This document shows, piece after piece, positions 10,970-22,897 of a DNA stretch of 64,000 nt. How positions within the stretch are numbered: the first letter of the stretch is position 1; each line of letters begins with the position of its first letter. Source of the DNA: Globodera rostochiensis (lineage: Eukaryota > Nematoda > Chromadorea > Rhabditida > Heteroderidae). The notes under the pieces were generated by a model. That model worked only from the letters and a program-made list of their open reading frames with translations. It was not told where the DNA came from and did no database searches. A program made the position numbers and the translations under genes. The stretch lies in contig JAEVLN010000003.1 of the NCBI GenBank assembly GCA_018350325.1, positions 4,230,745-4,294,744 on the forward strand, read 5' to 3'.

Positions 10970-13199
10970 ATAAATGCCCTCCTTACTAAAATTTTGGAAA
11001 TTTTTTGTTTTGTTTTTTGGAAATGAATAATTTAACAAAATTACAAAAGCACATGCCCTAGGGGGAAGTGGATTGATTTTTGCGGGATATTTTTGTTTGT
11101 TCCCTGACAAATGAGCGGCATTCTAAACGTAATTTTGGGCACGTCAATCTCCCCTCGCCCGCCCCCCCCCCCGCGGGCGATGTGTTCGACACTTCATTTT
11201 GCGCTTTAAATGTCTCGCGTTGATTGATTGACAGACGCGCAATGCAATTCATTACTCTTACTGTAGGTGAAATTACAATTTTTAAATTTTAGCTAACTCT
11301 ACTAGATCTTTGAAAATTAAATTGCTTAATTTGAGGCTTTTCTATTTTTTTTGCCATTTTTTAATCAAAAAATAAAATGAAATTTAAAAAAAAAAACAAA
11401 TATAAAATGAATTATTGAGCATATAATTTGAGGGAAAGTTATGAGAAAATGGCTTTCACCGGCCATTAATTTTTACTTAACTTTTCCCCATTTGTTTTGT
11501 GTGGCGATTGAAGCGGAAAATTCATGCAAAATCAAATGTTAAAACTGCAAATTTATTATTATTTTTATATTATTAATTTATTCCTAAAATCCAACTTAAA
11601 ATTGTATGAAAAAAATTGACACAATTTTTTTAAGAATGATTATGTCGGTGTATTATTTGTTCTATATTGAAAATATCAAATAAATAATACGAAGAGTTAG
11701 TCTTATTTAAATATTTAGACAAATTTAATTTTAGTAAAATATGAATTATGAAATCCTATTTTTTCAAGATGGAAACAATAAAGAAAAACGGAATTTTCAA
11801 ATTTAAAAATAAAATTTGAATTTACTGAGTTTAAAAAGAATTTTTATTCAATACTAACTCCTCATATTATTTGAATATACTCAAATAATACAGGATTATT
11901 CGCATAATCCTACTCCAACATATACCAAATTAAATTTCTATTTAACAATATTATTTTTTACTTTTTTCTAATTTCTCTTTTTATTTATTTATTTTTTTTT
12001 CTCCATTTCTTTTACTTCATTTTCGTGCCTCGAGAAGCGATGGGCGAGTGAATGATTAACTGTGCTCAAGAGTCCCGAAAACATTGCCTTCAGCAAAAAA
12101 TATGTATGGCCCCTTTTTGTTGTTGAGTGAAACGACAAAATGGGCGAGAGAAAGAGAGAGAGAGCTGAAAAAAAACAGAGATTGATGGGCCACCAGGGAA
12201 ATTGGGCCAGAGAGAAGGAGTAAGAAGAAATGGAAGAAAAAAAAGAAAAGACACAGAAAAGAGAGATAGAGAGAGAGAGAGAGAGAGAAAAAGAGAGAGA
12301 GAGAGGGGAGAGAGAGAGAGAGAGAGAGGGACAAAGGGAAAGAGAGAGAGAATTCGGAACAGACAGAGAGCGCCCGATGATTCAAGTGCACAGAGAAGAC
12401 ACCAAAAACACGTGCCACGGCAACAGCAGAGAGTGCACAGATACGCAGACAGAAGAAAGAAAACCCCCGGGGGGTGGGGGCGTAAAATGGAGAGGCACTT
12501 TTTTCGTCCAATTGCTTTTACACGAACTTTTCCTGGCCAAAAGTGGGGGAGGAGGGCCATGGCCAAAACATTACTACTGGACTCCCCTCCGGCGCTCTCC
12601 TCAAGGCAATCATGGAAATTGCCGTAGGCAAAATGAGAAGAGAGAGAATGCCAAATTTTTTTGCCATTTAAAAAAATGCATTCTATTTTAGGAAACTCTT
12701 AAATAATCCCTTATCTTACTTCATATTTTTTTGTCCAAATTCTTCTTAATTTTTCCTAAAAGTTAAAGATTTGCAATAATTATAATTTTGTAGGATTATC
12801 CCAAACAAAATTTTATTTTTAAATTGCCCATTCAAATTTCTGCAATACATTCAGACTAATTTTCAAAGAATCGTAAAAATATCTTTTTTCGAAATTATTT
12901 TGTTCTAATAGGCGGCCTATAAACCAGTTAACTTAACAATAATTACTTTTCACTAATTTCCATAATTTGTGCACATTAATTTTCAGTCAGTCAGCTCCAT
13001 TGTTTTCCTATAAAACCCGGGGAGGGCACTTCCTCCCCCCCGGGGGGCCAAAATATTTAATTATGTGTCTGTCACCCCCTCCGGGGTACAACAAAAAAAA
13101 GAAGCAATAAAATAAATTACCTCGGCGCCTTTGTGGCGGCACCACCACATTTTGTGTGTGCCACACAATTTTCGCTGTGTTGGCCACCAAAAAATAAAA
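10970..13199. other. Long AT-rich intergenic region
   Basis: About 2.2 kb separates the divergently arranged genes at 10969 (-) and 13200 (+). It includes poly-C at 11161, very AT-rich sequence at 11260-12000, a GA microsatellite (annotated separately) and poly-C near 13036. The long open frames over 12056-12690 are by-products of the GA repeat. Promoters of both flanking genes presumably lie here, but no motif is identifiable. Confidence 0.5.
12143..12370. repeat. GA-rich microsatellite
   Basis: Interrupted (GA)n with GAGA tracts at 12146-12166, 12262-12290, 12294-12330 and 12340-12370. The strand asymmetry (purine on +) creates long open frames of Arg-Glu or Ser-Leu repeats that are not genes. 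Tracts like this can bind GAGA-type factors; whether that matters here is unknown. Confidence 0.85.
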
Positions 13200-14071
13200 A
13201 TGGGACAAAAATGCTTCAGCCCCTCATCAGCAAGTTGCAGGTCCAACACAAAAAAATTGCACAAAAATTTGCCGGAAAACAGTGATATTTCGCCAAACAA
13301 AGCCGGTGAGCTCTTCTCTTGCCTAAAAATGCTCTCTAACCCAATTTTAAAAAAATTTTTAAATTTCAATAAATTAATTAGCCCACAATTATTTTGAGCA
13401 AGCAATTCAATTTCTTAAAGTCGGCCCAACGCATAAATAAAATTCAATATCTTTTTTTAAATTTAGATTAAAATTGAAATATTTCTAAAATTTTAATTTA
13501 AAAATGGAAAACAAATAAAATTGCACATTTTCAGCCTCCTCCGCAATGAATGCGCGCTTTCCGGTGGAGTCGGGCGAATCATTGAGTGATTCTTGTAAAT
13601 TTTATAATATTTAAATGTTTTTTTTTAATTTTTCCAGCAAAAAATGTCGTCATGGCGCAGCAACAGCAGCAAAAAGGTCGGGACGAAACGCATTTGCCTG
13701 TTTGGGTGTACGTGATTTTCCGCAAAAATCCGAGCAGCGGCCACGAAAAAGTCAGCATTAAGGACAGGTAAAGAGTGAAGAAAGGGCAGGCTTCCCAAAA
13801 TTTTTTTGTTTTTTTTTTTGAAGAATTTAGGCCGCCTAGGCCTTCCAATTACTGCGCACCGGGGATGGGAGCCAACAACCTCAAAAAAGAGCCCAAAAAT
13901 GTCGGAATTCCGACCAAATCCCGGCTCTGCCTCAGAGGTCGCCCAAAATTGCCTACTTTTTGTTTAAATGGCAAATGCCGGCGGCCTTTTTGGCAATTTG
14001 CCATTTTTTGCGCAGCTGAGTTGGCGTGGCTTCTCCGCCTGCTGTGCATCTTCTTTGATTTGTTTCAATAA
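13200..14071 (+). CDS. Unrecognised protein, four exons
   Basis: Exons 13200-13305, 13535-13594, 13638-13767 and 13831-14071 join in phase to about 178 aa. The ATG at 13200 is the first in frame. The product is basic and Ser/Gln-rich at the N terminus (an MAQQQQQKGRDETHLP stretch about residues 62-77), then has a hydrophobic patch LPVWVYVIFRKNP, a Pro-rich segment, and a hydrophobic C terminus (FAIFCAAELAWLLRLLCIFF). An AATAAA lies directly at the stop codon. The last exon might be shorter with a further intron at AGAG|GTCGCC. No family is recognised. Confidence 0.45.
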
Positions 14072-14484
14072 AATGTTAAATGTACTGCTTGAAAATGTGT
14101 GGTCCTAAATGCACATTATTTAATTAATTGTCAGCTCTCCGTTATTTTAAACACAAATTTTTGCATATTATTTGTTATTAAAATTTTATTTAATCGAAAT
14201 CAGAAAATTTGCTCATTTTGTTTAAGGTTCCAAACATTTTTGGAACTACCTAGTTCATAATAGAAAAATCACAATTTAATTTTTGTTGTTGTAAGAAGGC
14301 CCTTTAGAAATGAAATAAAAAAAAAAACAATTGTTTAATCAATTAAATATTTAATGTATTTAAGAAATCAAAATTAACAAAATATTTAACCTTTTAAATT
14401 AGAAAATGAATTAAACATTCAACCTGTTTTTTTCATTTTACGAGAATATGCGTTATAATTAACTTTTCGCGGGCTTTCGTACAA

Positions 14485-14568
14485 GCAAGTCTGGCCGAGT
14501 GGTCTAAGGCGCTGCGCTCAGGTCGCAGTCCTCTTCGGAGGGCGCAGGTTCGAATCCTGCGGCTTGCA
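14485..14568 (+). tRNA. tRNA-Leu (anticodon CAG)
   Basis: This is an 84-nt cloverleaf. The acceptor stem is GCAAGTC paired with GGCTTGC, the D arm GGCC..GGTC, the anticodon stem-loop CTGCGCTCAGGTCGCAG with anticodon CAG, a long variable arm (CCTCTTCGGAGG) as expected for class II tRNALeu, and the T arm GCAGGTTCGAATCCTGC. The discriminator base is A. No intron interrupts the anticodon loop. An internal B box (GGTTCGAATCC) is intact. CCA is not encoded, as normal in eukaryotes. Confidence 0.97.
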
Positions 14569-14651
14569 TTACCTTTTTTATAAATTTTATAATATTTTTT
14601 TTCCCTCATTTTTATTCGTTCGTTAATTATGTTTTTTATTTTTATTTTTAG

Positions 14652-16207
14652 CCTCGATGGACCTGTGTTTTGGAGCCGGCGAGTTCTCTACGTTTTCTGT
14701 TGTTCGTGCCATTTTGATCGGCACGAGGCAAATTTTTTTTCTCTACAGAGCAAAATCGGCATTTTAAGGAAAAAAACCCCGCGGGATTTATACGGACAAA
14801 TTTTGTTTAAAATCAAAAAGCGCTCGCGAAAAGGCCAAAATATGCGCTTTTCAGTGTTGTCTAAAAAGGCTTAAACCAACGCAAAAAGGAGTTATTTTTG
14901 GGCGCCATATTCGTCAAAACATATAATTAAACATATTACAAAATATGTAAAAAAAACATATATTTAAATCTCCAGGCCATTAATTTGTATTAAAAATGCC
15001 ACGGCATTTTTTCAGCGTGACCTTTTGCGCTTAATGGAGCAGTGGAAGCAGCGCATTGAGCGCGTTTGTCTGGTGGACCGTCCGTTGGACTATCCCTTTT
15101 TGCCCGATTCGCTGTTCGGCTTCCTGGCCAACCATTTGCCTCGGTTGGAGGTCATTTTACAACAACGATAATGCATTTAACTATAATTATGGAGTTAGTT
15201 ACATAAATGTATTAAAATAAAATTTTACAAAAATCCACAATTTCAAAAAATCAATATTATATCACTAATCGCTTGAAATGCATGAAATTGGCCATTATCC
15301 GGGCTCGGGGTTCTGAATTGATCAGGCGGCGGCAGGGGCAGTTCGAGTATTAATATTCACGAAAAAAACAAAAATGTAAATTAAAAAATTATTTAATGTT
15401 ACATTTTAAACAAAATTTAATAATTAAATTATTTTGTTCGTTTAATTAGTAATTAAAAAATTTGTTTTTTATGATGTTCTACAATTGTAAATAACTTTAG
15501 GCTTAGGTGTCCTATTTTTTTTTGTTATCATAAAATTACATTTTTTTCTTTAAAAGTTTGTCTATTTGCGCGAGCTGGACCTAGAGAAGATCAACCGCGC
15601 CACCGTGGAACGCCTGTCACAGCATAAGCATTTGAAGAAGCTGATCGTTCACGGCTGTCGCAATTATGAGGTATAAATTGGGGGGGGGGGGGCTAATTAG
15701 TTAATTAGGGGGGGGGGGAGGGAGGTAATTAGTTAATTCAATTAATTTGGTGGAATTTTCCCAAACCCTTTTTTTCACTGCTTAAAAAAAAGAAAATATA
15801 TTATTTAAAAATGTACAAAAAGCTATTAGCCTTTCGAATCGATAACAAAATTAAATTTAGCATTTCCACAAAAATAAAAATGGAGCTAAATTTAAAATAA
15901 AATTTGGAAAAATTGTGGGAATGTCTCAAATTTACTAAATTAGCTTTTATTCAATTTTAAATTAAATTTTATGTTTTATCTTTAAAATATCGCAAATTTT
16001 AGTATTTGGTCCCCCCAGGTGCTGCAAGACTTTCAAAATTTGCCTCAACTTCTCGTCGTCCGGGGCGATATCCAGGGCCTGAAGGTAGCCAAAAAATTTT
16101 CAAAAAAAATTTTTAAAAAATTTCATAATTTGTTAAAGGCTATGATCGGCTGTGAAGATGATTTCCCGCTCTCTGAATCGATCAGCGAAGGCAATGGAAA
16201 GGCGTAA
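14652..16207 (+). CDS. Leucine-rich F-box-like protein (5' end incomplete)
   Basis: Exons 15016-15150, 15557-15670, 16019-16084 and 16139-16207 join in phase 0. The product reads LLRLMEQWKQRIERVCL, then FLANHLPRLE, YLRELDLEKINRATVERLSQ, LKKLIVHGC and LQDFQNLPQLLVVRGDIQGL. This is the irregular leucine-rich pattern of the C-terminal part of F-box/LRR proteins. A further upstream exon at 14652-14727 fits only with a GC donor (GAG|GCAAAT) and phase-0 joining; it is less certain. A start codon and a clear F-box motif were not located. The stop is TAA at 16205. A role as SCF ubiquitin-ligase substrate receptor is inference from the LRR pattern alone. Confidence 0.55.
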
Positions 16208-17562
16208 AAATTGCCCGCCAAATATTAAAAACGCCAAAATTTGGATTCAAATTGTGCATTCCGGCATGCAATTTTGCCAGAATATTCCAAAAATAAATAT
16301 ATTAAAAATAAAAATAAAGAATCCAAATTATACACACAACAATTTTATTATGCCAATGCATCGCCCTAAAAAAACCCATTAAAAATTAAATTTGTAAGAA
16401 CAATTTGAAAATTATTTGGTCATTTTAATTGATTGCTTCCTTATATTTTGAATTATGCAAAAAAAATAAAATAATTCGAACCTTTTTCTTGACTTAAATC
16501 TAATCGGCATCGTAACGCGCAATCCGTAACTCGTAACAGCCAAAAACCACGTAATTTTAAGTATCCGTAACTCGAATTTTCCAAAAAATTTTTTTATACT
16601 GTTCGAGTCTCAAAATTTACTTTATATCATTAAAGTTTGTTAGCGATTTGCAACCAAATTTCAAAAATATGGCAGTTTTTGAAAGATTTTAATGATATTT
16701 TGTTAAGAAAATTGGAAAGTTATAATAAAAAAAGTTGAAAAAGGTGAACGAGTTGGCCGGGAACGGGTTTTCCGAGGAGGCCCTCCCGAAAATTAATAAA
16801 TCCCGGCCAATTTTCTTTCCAAATATTCAAAATTACTGTAAATCTGTTAACAAATTGAGTCAGAAATTCAAAATTTTCTCGGCGGCGCCTATCGGCACCG
16901 CCGACCCCTCCCTCCCCCGCCTCAGAAAACAGAAAATTACGAAAAAATTACGGATTTTTTGCAAAATTCGTAACTCGTAACAGCCAAAAACCCCGTAATT
17001 TTAAGTAATCCATAACTCGTAATTACGAGCACCCCTATTCCGCAGTGCCATTTTTAAATTATTATCCATTTTTGTGCCAATCTATATACAGTATTTTAAT
17101 ACTGAATAACATTAAATATGCATTTTTAAACAATGCATTCAAGAAAATAAACGAAAAATTACATTTTTCTGTGGCAAAAAATAGGCATTTGCCTAAAAAA
17201 GTAGCCCTAGTACCAAAAATTTGTAATAAGTTTTGCCACAGAAAAACGTAAATTTTTCGTTTATTTTCTTAAATGCATTGTTTGAAAATGAATATTTAAT
17301 GTTATTCATTATTAAAATGCTTTAGGTTGGCAAAAAATAGATAAAAATTTAAAAATGCCACTGCAGAAAAGTGTCATAGAACCCAATAATCATTCATAAA
17401 AAAATGTAAACATGGCAACGGAGAAGGAGAGTTGCTTAAAAATGTTAATTCAAAATTTAATTACGCGTTCGAAATGTATTAGCCAGCACTTTTTGCCACA
17501 ATTTTTTTGCCAAATTGCGGGAAAGTTAACTTTTATATATTTTTACATTAATTATTTTTGTG
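16208..17562. other. Intergenic with nested repeats
   Basis: Two direct copies of a CGTAACTCGTAACAGCCAAA block (near 16525 and 16970) flank a segment containing the CGGCGGCGCCTATCGGCACC repeat (about 16877). A long foldback element follows at 17042-17364. No exon is supported. Confidence 0.6.
17042..17364. repeat. Foldback element, 323 bp
   Basis: The whole element is a near-palindrome: it starts GCAGTG and ends CACTGC. Arms of about 140 bp match in inverted orientation, including TTTTCTGTGGCAAAA and its complement, around a short spacer near 17190-17215. It is non-coding. Confidence 0.8.
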
Positions 17563-20500
17563 ATGGAATTGTTTTTATTGCGCCATGCCGTGTACGAACG
17601 GCTGTACAATTGCACTGGGCTGGACATTGACTCAATTCCAATGGAACGTCGACAATTTGTGCCGGAGTCAATCGCTATTTGCGTGTTATGTGCCATTTAT
17701 TACGTAATGAACAAAAAATAAATAATTATAAAATTGTAATTAATTTCGTAAATATAATCAAAAATATTCATTTGCTTGGAAAGTCATAATTAGAGCATTC
17801 TCACTGAAGCTTATGGGTAAAATTGAAGAATGCTTGTACCTCACCAAATTGCACAAATTATATATCAATCGACTCCTCTTTAAGCCTAACGCACGAATCT
17901 AAAAATTTTTTTTGATCACTTTGAAGCAAGTTATGAGCTCGGGACTGAAGTGTCTTTTTGACTGGGGTTAATGACCAACTGAGTCCCCAGTCAAAAAGAC
18001 ACTTCAGTCCCGGGCTCATAACTTGTTTCCAAGTGTTCAAAGTGGTTTCCGCCAAAAATTTCTTTCAGATTCATGCGTTAAGCTTAGAGTGGAGTCGATT
18101 AATATATAATTTATATGTTTGGTGAGGTACAAGTATTCTATTCTATGAATTTTTCCAGCTTCTGTACGTGCCGTGCATGTACTCGCTTTGGCAGCACTTG
18201 CGGGACAACTCTTGCTACAAGTTGCTCTTCTACATTGGCATCACCGATTTGGGCATTTTGTGGATTCTCGGCTTCTACAGCGGTTGGGCCAATCTGCGCG
18301 GTGCCGTTTTCTGCTCTTATCCGACTCTGATGTTTTTTATGGGAATGGCAGTGACAGGTTAAAAACGTTTTTGTGAAGCAATGGCATTTATATTCTCCTT
18401 TTAAGCTCTTTGGGTTGCTGAAAGTTCTGCTGATTTGGTAAATTTGTTAACGCTTTAATGAAACGGGCAAATCAATTGAAATGCCTTTGGCTAAAAGGTT
18501 TTGGCATTCAATCGATGTATTGATCAAATTGAAAAATGATTCTATCGATGTATCGATCAAATTGAAATGCCTTTGCCTAAAAGGTTTTGGCATTCAATCG
18601 ATGTATCGATCAAATTGAAATGCCTTTGACTAAAAGGTTTTGGCATTCAATCGATGTATCGATCAAATTGAAATGCCTTTGGCTAAAAGGTTTTGGCATT
18701 CAATCGATCAAATTGAAATGTCTTTGGCTAAAAGGTTTTGGCATTCAATCGATGTATCGATCAAATTGAAATGCCTTTGGCTAAAAGGTTTTGGCATTCA
18801 ATCGATGTATCGATCAAATTGAAATGCCTTTGGCTAAAAGGTTTTGGCATTCAATCGATCAAATTGAAATGTCTTTGGCTAAAAGGTTTTGGCATTCAAT
18901 CGATGTATCGATCAAATTGAAATGCCTTTGGCTAAAAGGTTTTGGCATTCAATCGATGTATCGATCAAATTGAAATGCCTTTGGCTAAAAGGTTTTGGCA
19001 TTCAATCGATGTATCGATCAAATTGAAATGCCTTTGGCTAAAAGGTTTTGGCATTCAATCGATGTATCGATCAAATTGAAATGCCTTTGGCTAAAAGGTT
19101 TTGGCATTCAATCGATCAAATTGAAATGTCTTTGGCTAAAAGGTTTTGGCATTCAATCGATGTATCGATCAAATTGAAATGCCTTTGGCTAAAAGGTTTT
19201 GGCATTCAATCGATCAAATTGAAAAATGCCTTTGGCTAAAAGGTTTTGGCATTCAATCGATCAAATTGAAAAATGCCTTTGGCTAAAAGGTTTTGGCATT
19301 CAATCGATGTATCGATCTGGTCTCGCCCCGTTTCTCGCACATTTTGTTCTGCGGCCAACGCACATTGCTTTGGATCACCGGCTGCTCTCTCTACGCACTC
19401 TTTTGGGCTTTGTTCATTAAGCCGGTTGTGTACAGCAGCATTTACTTTGGCTGGTTTTTCTACCCATTTGTTGGCTATCGCACCGGTGATGATCAACCCG
19501 AGGTGATCAGAACAAAGAAAATGAAACATTGCGGCAGCATTTAAAAGTCGGAAATAGATTTAAACAAAATTTTTTAATCTTTTTGATAAATTTATATTTT
19601 TAAAATTAAAGTACGAACATTGGCTGCACGGAGTGCATAATATCGTCGTGGCATTTCTGAGTCCGCTTATCTATCTGATATTTGCAGCCAAACTTTTTTA
19701 CGACGTTCAAAAGAGCCGCCGACAGTTTGGCGTTGTCATCTCCGAAATGGGCTCAGTGCAAATTCGGGTCATTGTGTTTGATCAATTTCAGCCTATTTTT
19801 GATCACTTTCAGCCTATTTTTGATCACTTTCAGCCTATTTTTGATCACTTTCAGCCTATTTTTGATCTCTTTCAGCCTATTTTTGATCAATTTCAGCCTA
19901 TTTTTGATCAATTGCAGCCTATTTTTGATCAATTGCAGCCTTGATCAATTTCAGCCTATTTTTGATCAATTGCAGCCTTGATCAATTTCAGCCTATTTTT
20001 GATCAATTGCAGCCTTGATCAATTTCAGCCTATTTTTGATCAATTTCAGCCTATTTTTGATCAATTGCAGCCTTGATCAATTTCAGCCTATTTTTGATCA
20101 ATTTCAGCCTATTTTTGATCAATTGCAGCCTTGATCAATTTCAGCCTATTCAGCCTATTTTTGATCAATTTCAGCCTATTTTTGATCAATTGCAGCCTTG
20201 ATCAATTTCAGCCTATTTTTGATCAATTGCAGCCTTGATCAATTTCAGCCTATTTTTGTTCAATTTCAGCCTATTTTTGATCAATTGCAGCCTTGATCAA
20301 TTTCAGCCTATTTTTGATCAATTTCAGCCTATTTTTGATCAATTTCAGCCTATTTTTGATCACTTTCAGCCTATTTTTGATCAATTTCAGCCTATTTTTG
20401 ATCAATTTCAGCCTATTTTTAATTTCAGCCTATTTTTGATCAATTGCAGCCTTGATCACTTTCAGCCTATTTTTGATCAATTTCAGCCTATTTTTGATCA

Positions 20501-22897
20501 ATTGCAGCCTTGATCAATTTCAGCCTATTCAGCCTATTTTTGATCAATTTCAGCCTATTTTTGATCAATTGCAGCCTTGATCACTTTCAGCCTATTTTTG
20601 ATCAATTTCAGCCTATTTTTGATCAATTGCAGCCTTGATCAATTTCAGCCTATTTTTGATCAATTGCAGCCTTGATCAATTTCAGCCTATTTTTGATCAA
20701 TTTCAGCCTATTTTTGATCAATTGCAGCCTTGATCAATTTCAGCCTATTTTTGATCACTTTCCGCCTATTTTTGATCAATTTCAGCCTATTTTTGATCAA
20801 TTGCAGCCTTGATCACTTTCAGCCTATTTTTGATCAATTTCAGCCTATTTTTGATCAATTGCAGCCTTGATCAATTTCAGCCTATTCAGCCTATTTTTGA
20901 TCAATTTCAGCCTATTTTTGATCAATTGCAGCCTTGATCACTTTCAGCCTATTTTTGATCAATTTCAGCCTATTTTTGATCAATTGCAGCCTTGATCAAT
21001 TTCAGCCTATTTTTGATCAATTTCAGCCTATTTTTGATCAATTGCAGCCTTGATCAATTTCAGCCTATTTTTGATCACTTTCCGCCTATTTTTGATCAAT
21101 TTCAGCCTATTTTTGATCAATTGCAGCCTTGATCACTTTCAGCCTATTTTTGATCAATTTCAGCCTATTTTTGATCAATTGCAGCCTTGATCAATTTCAG
21201 CCTATTCAGCCTATTTTTGATCAATTTCAGCCTATTTTTGATCAATTGCAGCCTTGATCACTTTCAGCCTATTTTTGATCAATTTCAGCCTATTTTTGAT
21301 CAATTGCAGCCTTGATCAATTTCAGCCTATTTTTGATCAATTGCAGCCTTGATCAATTTCAGCCTATTTTTGATCAATTTCAGCCTATTTTTGATCAATT
21401 GCAGCCTTGATCAATTTCAGCCTATTTTTGATCACTTTCCGCCTATTTTTGATCAATTTCAGCCTATTTTTGATCAATTGCAGCCTTGATCACTTTCAGC
21501 CTATTTTTGATCAATTTCAGCCTATTTTTGATCAATTGCAGCCTTGATCACTTTCAGCCTATTTTTGATCAATTTCAGCCTATTTTTGATCAATTTCAGC
21601 CTATTTTTGAGCAATTGCAGCCTTGATCAATTTCAGCCTATTTTTGATCAATTGCAGCCTTGATCAATTTCAGCCTATTTTTGATCAATTTCAGCCTATT
21701 TTTGATCAATTGCAGCCTTGATCAATTTCAGCCTATTTTTGATCAATTTCAGCCTATTTTTGATCTTGCAGCCTTGATCAATTTCAGCCTATTTTTGATC
21801 ACTTTCCGCCTATTTTTGATCAATTTCAGCCTATTTTTGATCAATTGCAGCCTTGATCACTTTCAGCCTATTTTTGATCAATTTCAGCCTATTTTTGATC
21901 AATTGCAGCCTTGATCACTTTCAGCCTATTTTTGATCAATTTCAGCCTATTTTTGATCAATTGCAGCCTCGATCAATTTTAGCCCATTTTTGATCAATTT
22001 CAGCCTATTTTTGATCTTGCAGCCTTGATCAATTTCAGCCTATTTTTGATCACTTTCCGCCTATTTTTGATCAATTTCAGCCTATTTTTGATCAATTGCA
22101 GCCTTGATCACTTTCAGCCTATTTTTGATCAATTTCAGCCTATTTTTGATCTTGCAGCCTTGATCAATTTCAGCCTATTTTTGATCAATTTCAGCCTATT
22201 TTTGATCTTGCAGCCTTGATCAATTTCAGCCTATTTTTGATCACTTTCCGCCTATTTTTGATCAATTTCAGCCTATTTTTGATCAATTGCAGCCTTGATC
22301 ACTTTCAGCCTATTTTTGATCAATTTCAGCCTATTTTTGATCAATTGCAGCCTTGATCACTTTCAGCCTATTTTTGATCAATTTCAGCCTATTTTTGATC
22401 AATTGCAGCCTCGATCAATTTTAGCCCATTTTTGATCAATTTTAGCCTTTTTTGATCAGTTTATATATTTCGTTTATTTAGACCTTTTCCCAAGTGTTTT
22501 TTGTTTCTTTGATCAACACTTTGACCGGCTCTCTTTATGTCTACATACAAAACAACGAAGTCCACCAATGGATGATCACTTTTGCCGAATTTGCTTGGTC
22601 AAAAACATTTAACAAATTCTTTGATTTTTCTTTTTGATTTAGGTTACACGTTCATGGTACATATTGCAATTCTTTCGCATTTTTATTTAATCAAATCTTG
22701 TCCAAGGAATGCCTCCGGTCATTTATTTGGCGTTGAACAAAACGATACGCGAGGATTGCCGTCTGATGTTCATTAAACTCTTCCACCGGCACCGTATAGG
22801 CCACATTGGCGGGGTTACTGTAATTCGACCGAAAATAAACCCGCTGAACGGAGCTTCTCCCAAATGTGAGTTCTGCAAAGATTGCCCACTAATTTGA
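17563..22897 (+). CDS. Serpentine receptor class T (srt) chemoreceptor
   Basis: Eight exons in phase: 17563-17703, 18159-18357, 18406-18437, 19290-19502, 19612-19767, 22482-22597, 22643-22656 and 22707-22897; 353 aa. Family landmarks are CTGLDIDSIP, the TM helix LLYVPCMYSLWQH, FYIGITDLGILWI, LAFNRCIDL after TM3, and the C-terminal HGMPPVIYLALNKTIRED. Several hydrophobic helices fit a seven-TM receptor of sensory neurons. Exon 7 is only 14 nt but is needed to restore the conserved HG-PPVIY motif. Introns 1, 3 and 5 hold, respectively, a foldback element, a 53-bp tandem array and a 21-bp tandem array, inflating a 1.06-kb CDS to 5.3 kb. The short exon 3 (32 nt) is also required by phase. The ligand is unknown. 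The start ATG is the first in frame. Confidence 0.88.
17833..18133. repeat. Foldback element in srt intron 1
   Basis: It begins CTTGTACCTCACCAAA and ends TTTGGTGAGGTACAAG, a perfect 16-bp terminal inversion. Inner arms include GACTGAAGTGTCTTTTTGAC and its complement around 17960-17990. Related sequence occurs at 34690-35345 and 35700-35825, defining a dispersed family. Confidence 0.8.
18474..19317 (+). repeat. 53-bp tandem array containing the exon-4 splice acceptor
   Basis: About 16 units of 53 bp (or 45 bp, when GATGTATC is missing) occupy srt intron 3. Each unit reads AATTGAAATGCCTTTGGC, then TAAAAG, then GTTTTGGCATTCAATCGATG. The last unit ends in the genuine exon 4, whose first codons (VLAFNRCID) are therefore present in every copy, each directly after a TAAAAG acceptor. 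Confidence 0.95.
19777..22457 (+). repeat. 21-bp tandem array in srt intron 5
   Basis: About 2.7 kb consists of the 21-mer TTTTTGATCAATTTCAGCCTA with variants CACTTTCAG, CACTTTCCG and a shorter GATCAATTGCAGCC form. Higher-order blocks repeat as groups of two or three units. The repeat starts within ten bases of the exon-5 donor and ends about 25 bases before the exon-6 acceptor. Because 21 is a multiple of three it makes spurious open frames (an FDQFQPI repeat). Confidence 0.97.

Noticed and set aside
12056..12691. Long open frames of 140-158 codons on both strands
   Set aside because: They are produced by the GA microsatellite (Arg/Glu or Ser/Leu runs) and lack splice sites or conserved residues.
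18587..19239. Repeated 60-codon open frames (MAFNRCIDQIE...)
   Set aside because: They are repeat translations of the 53-bp intronic array, of which only the final copy is exon.
19633..22219. Open frames with FDQFQPI heptad repeats
   Set aside because: The 21-bp unit is a multiple of three so it stays open by chance; it lies between two exons of one receptor gene and is intronic.
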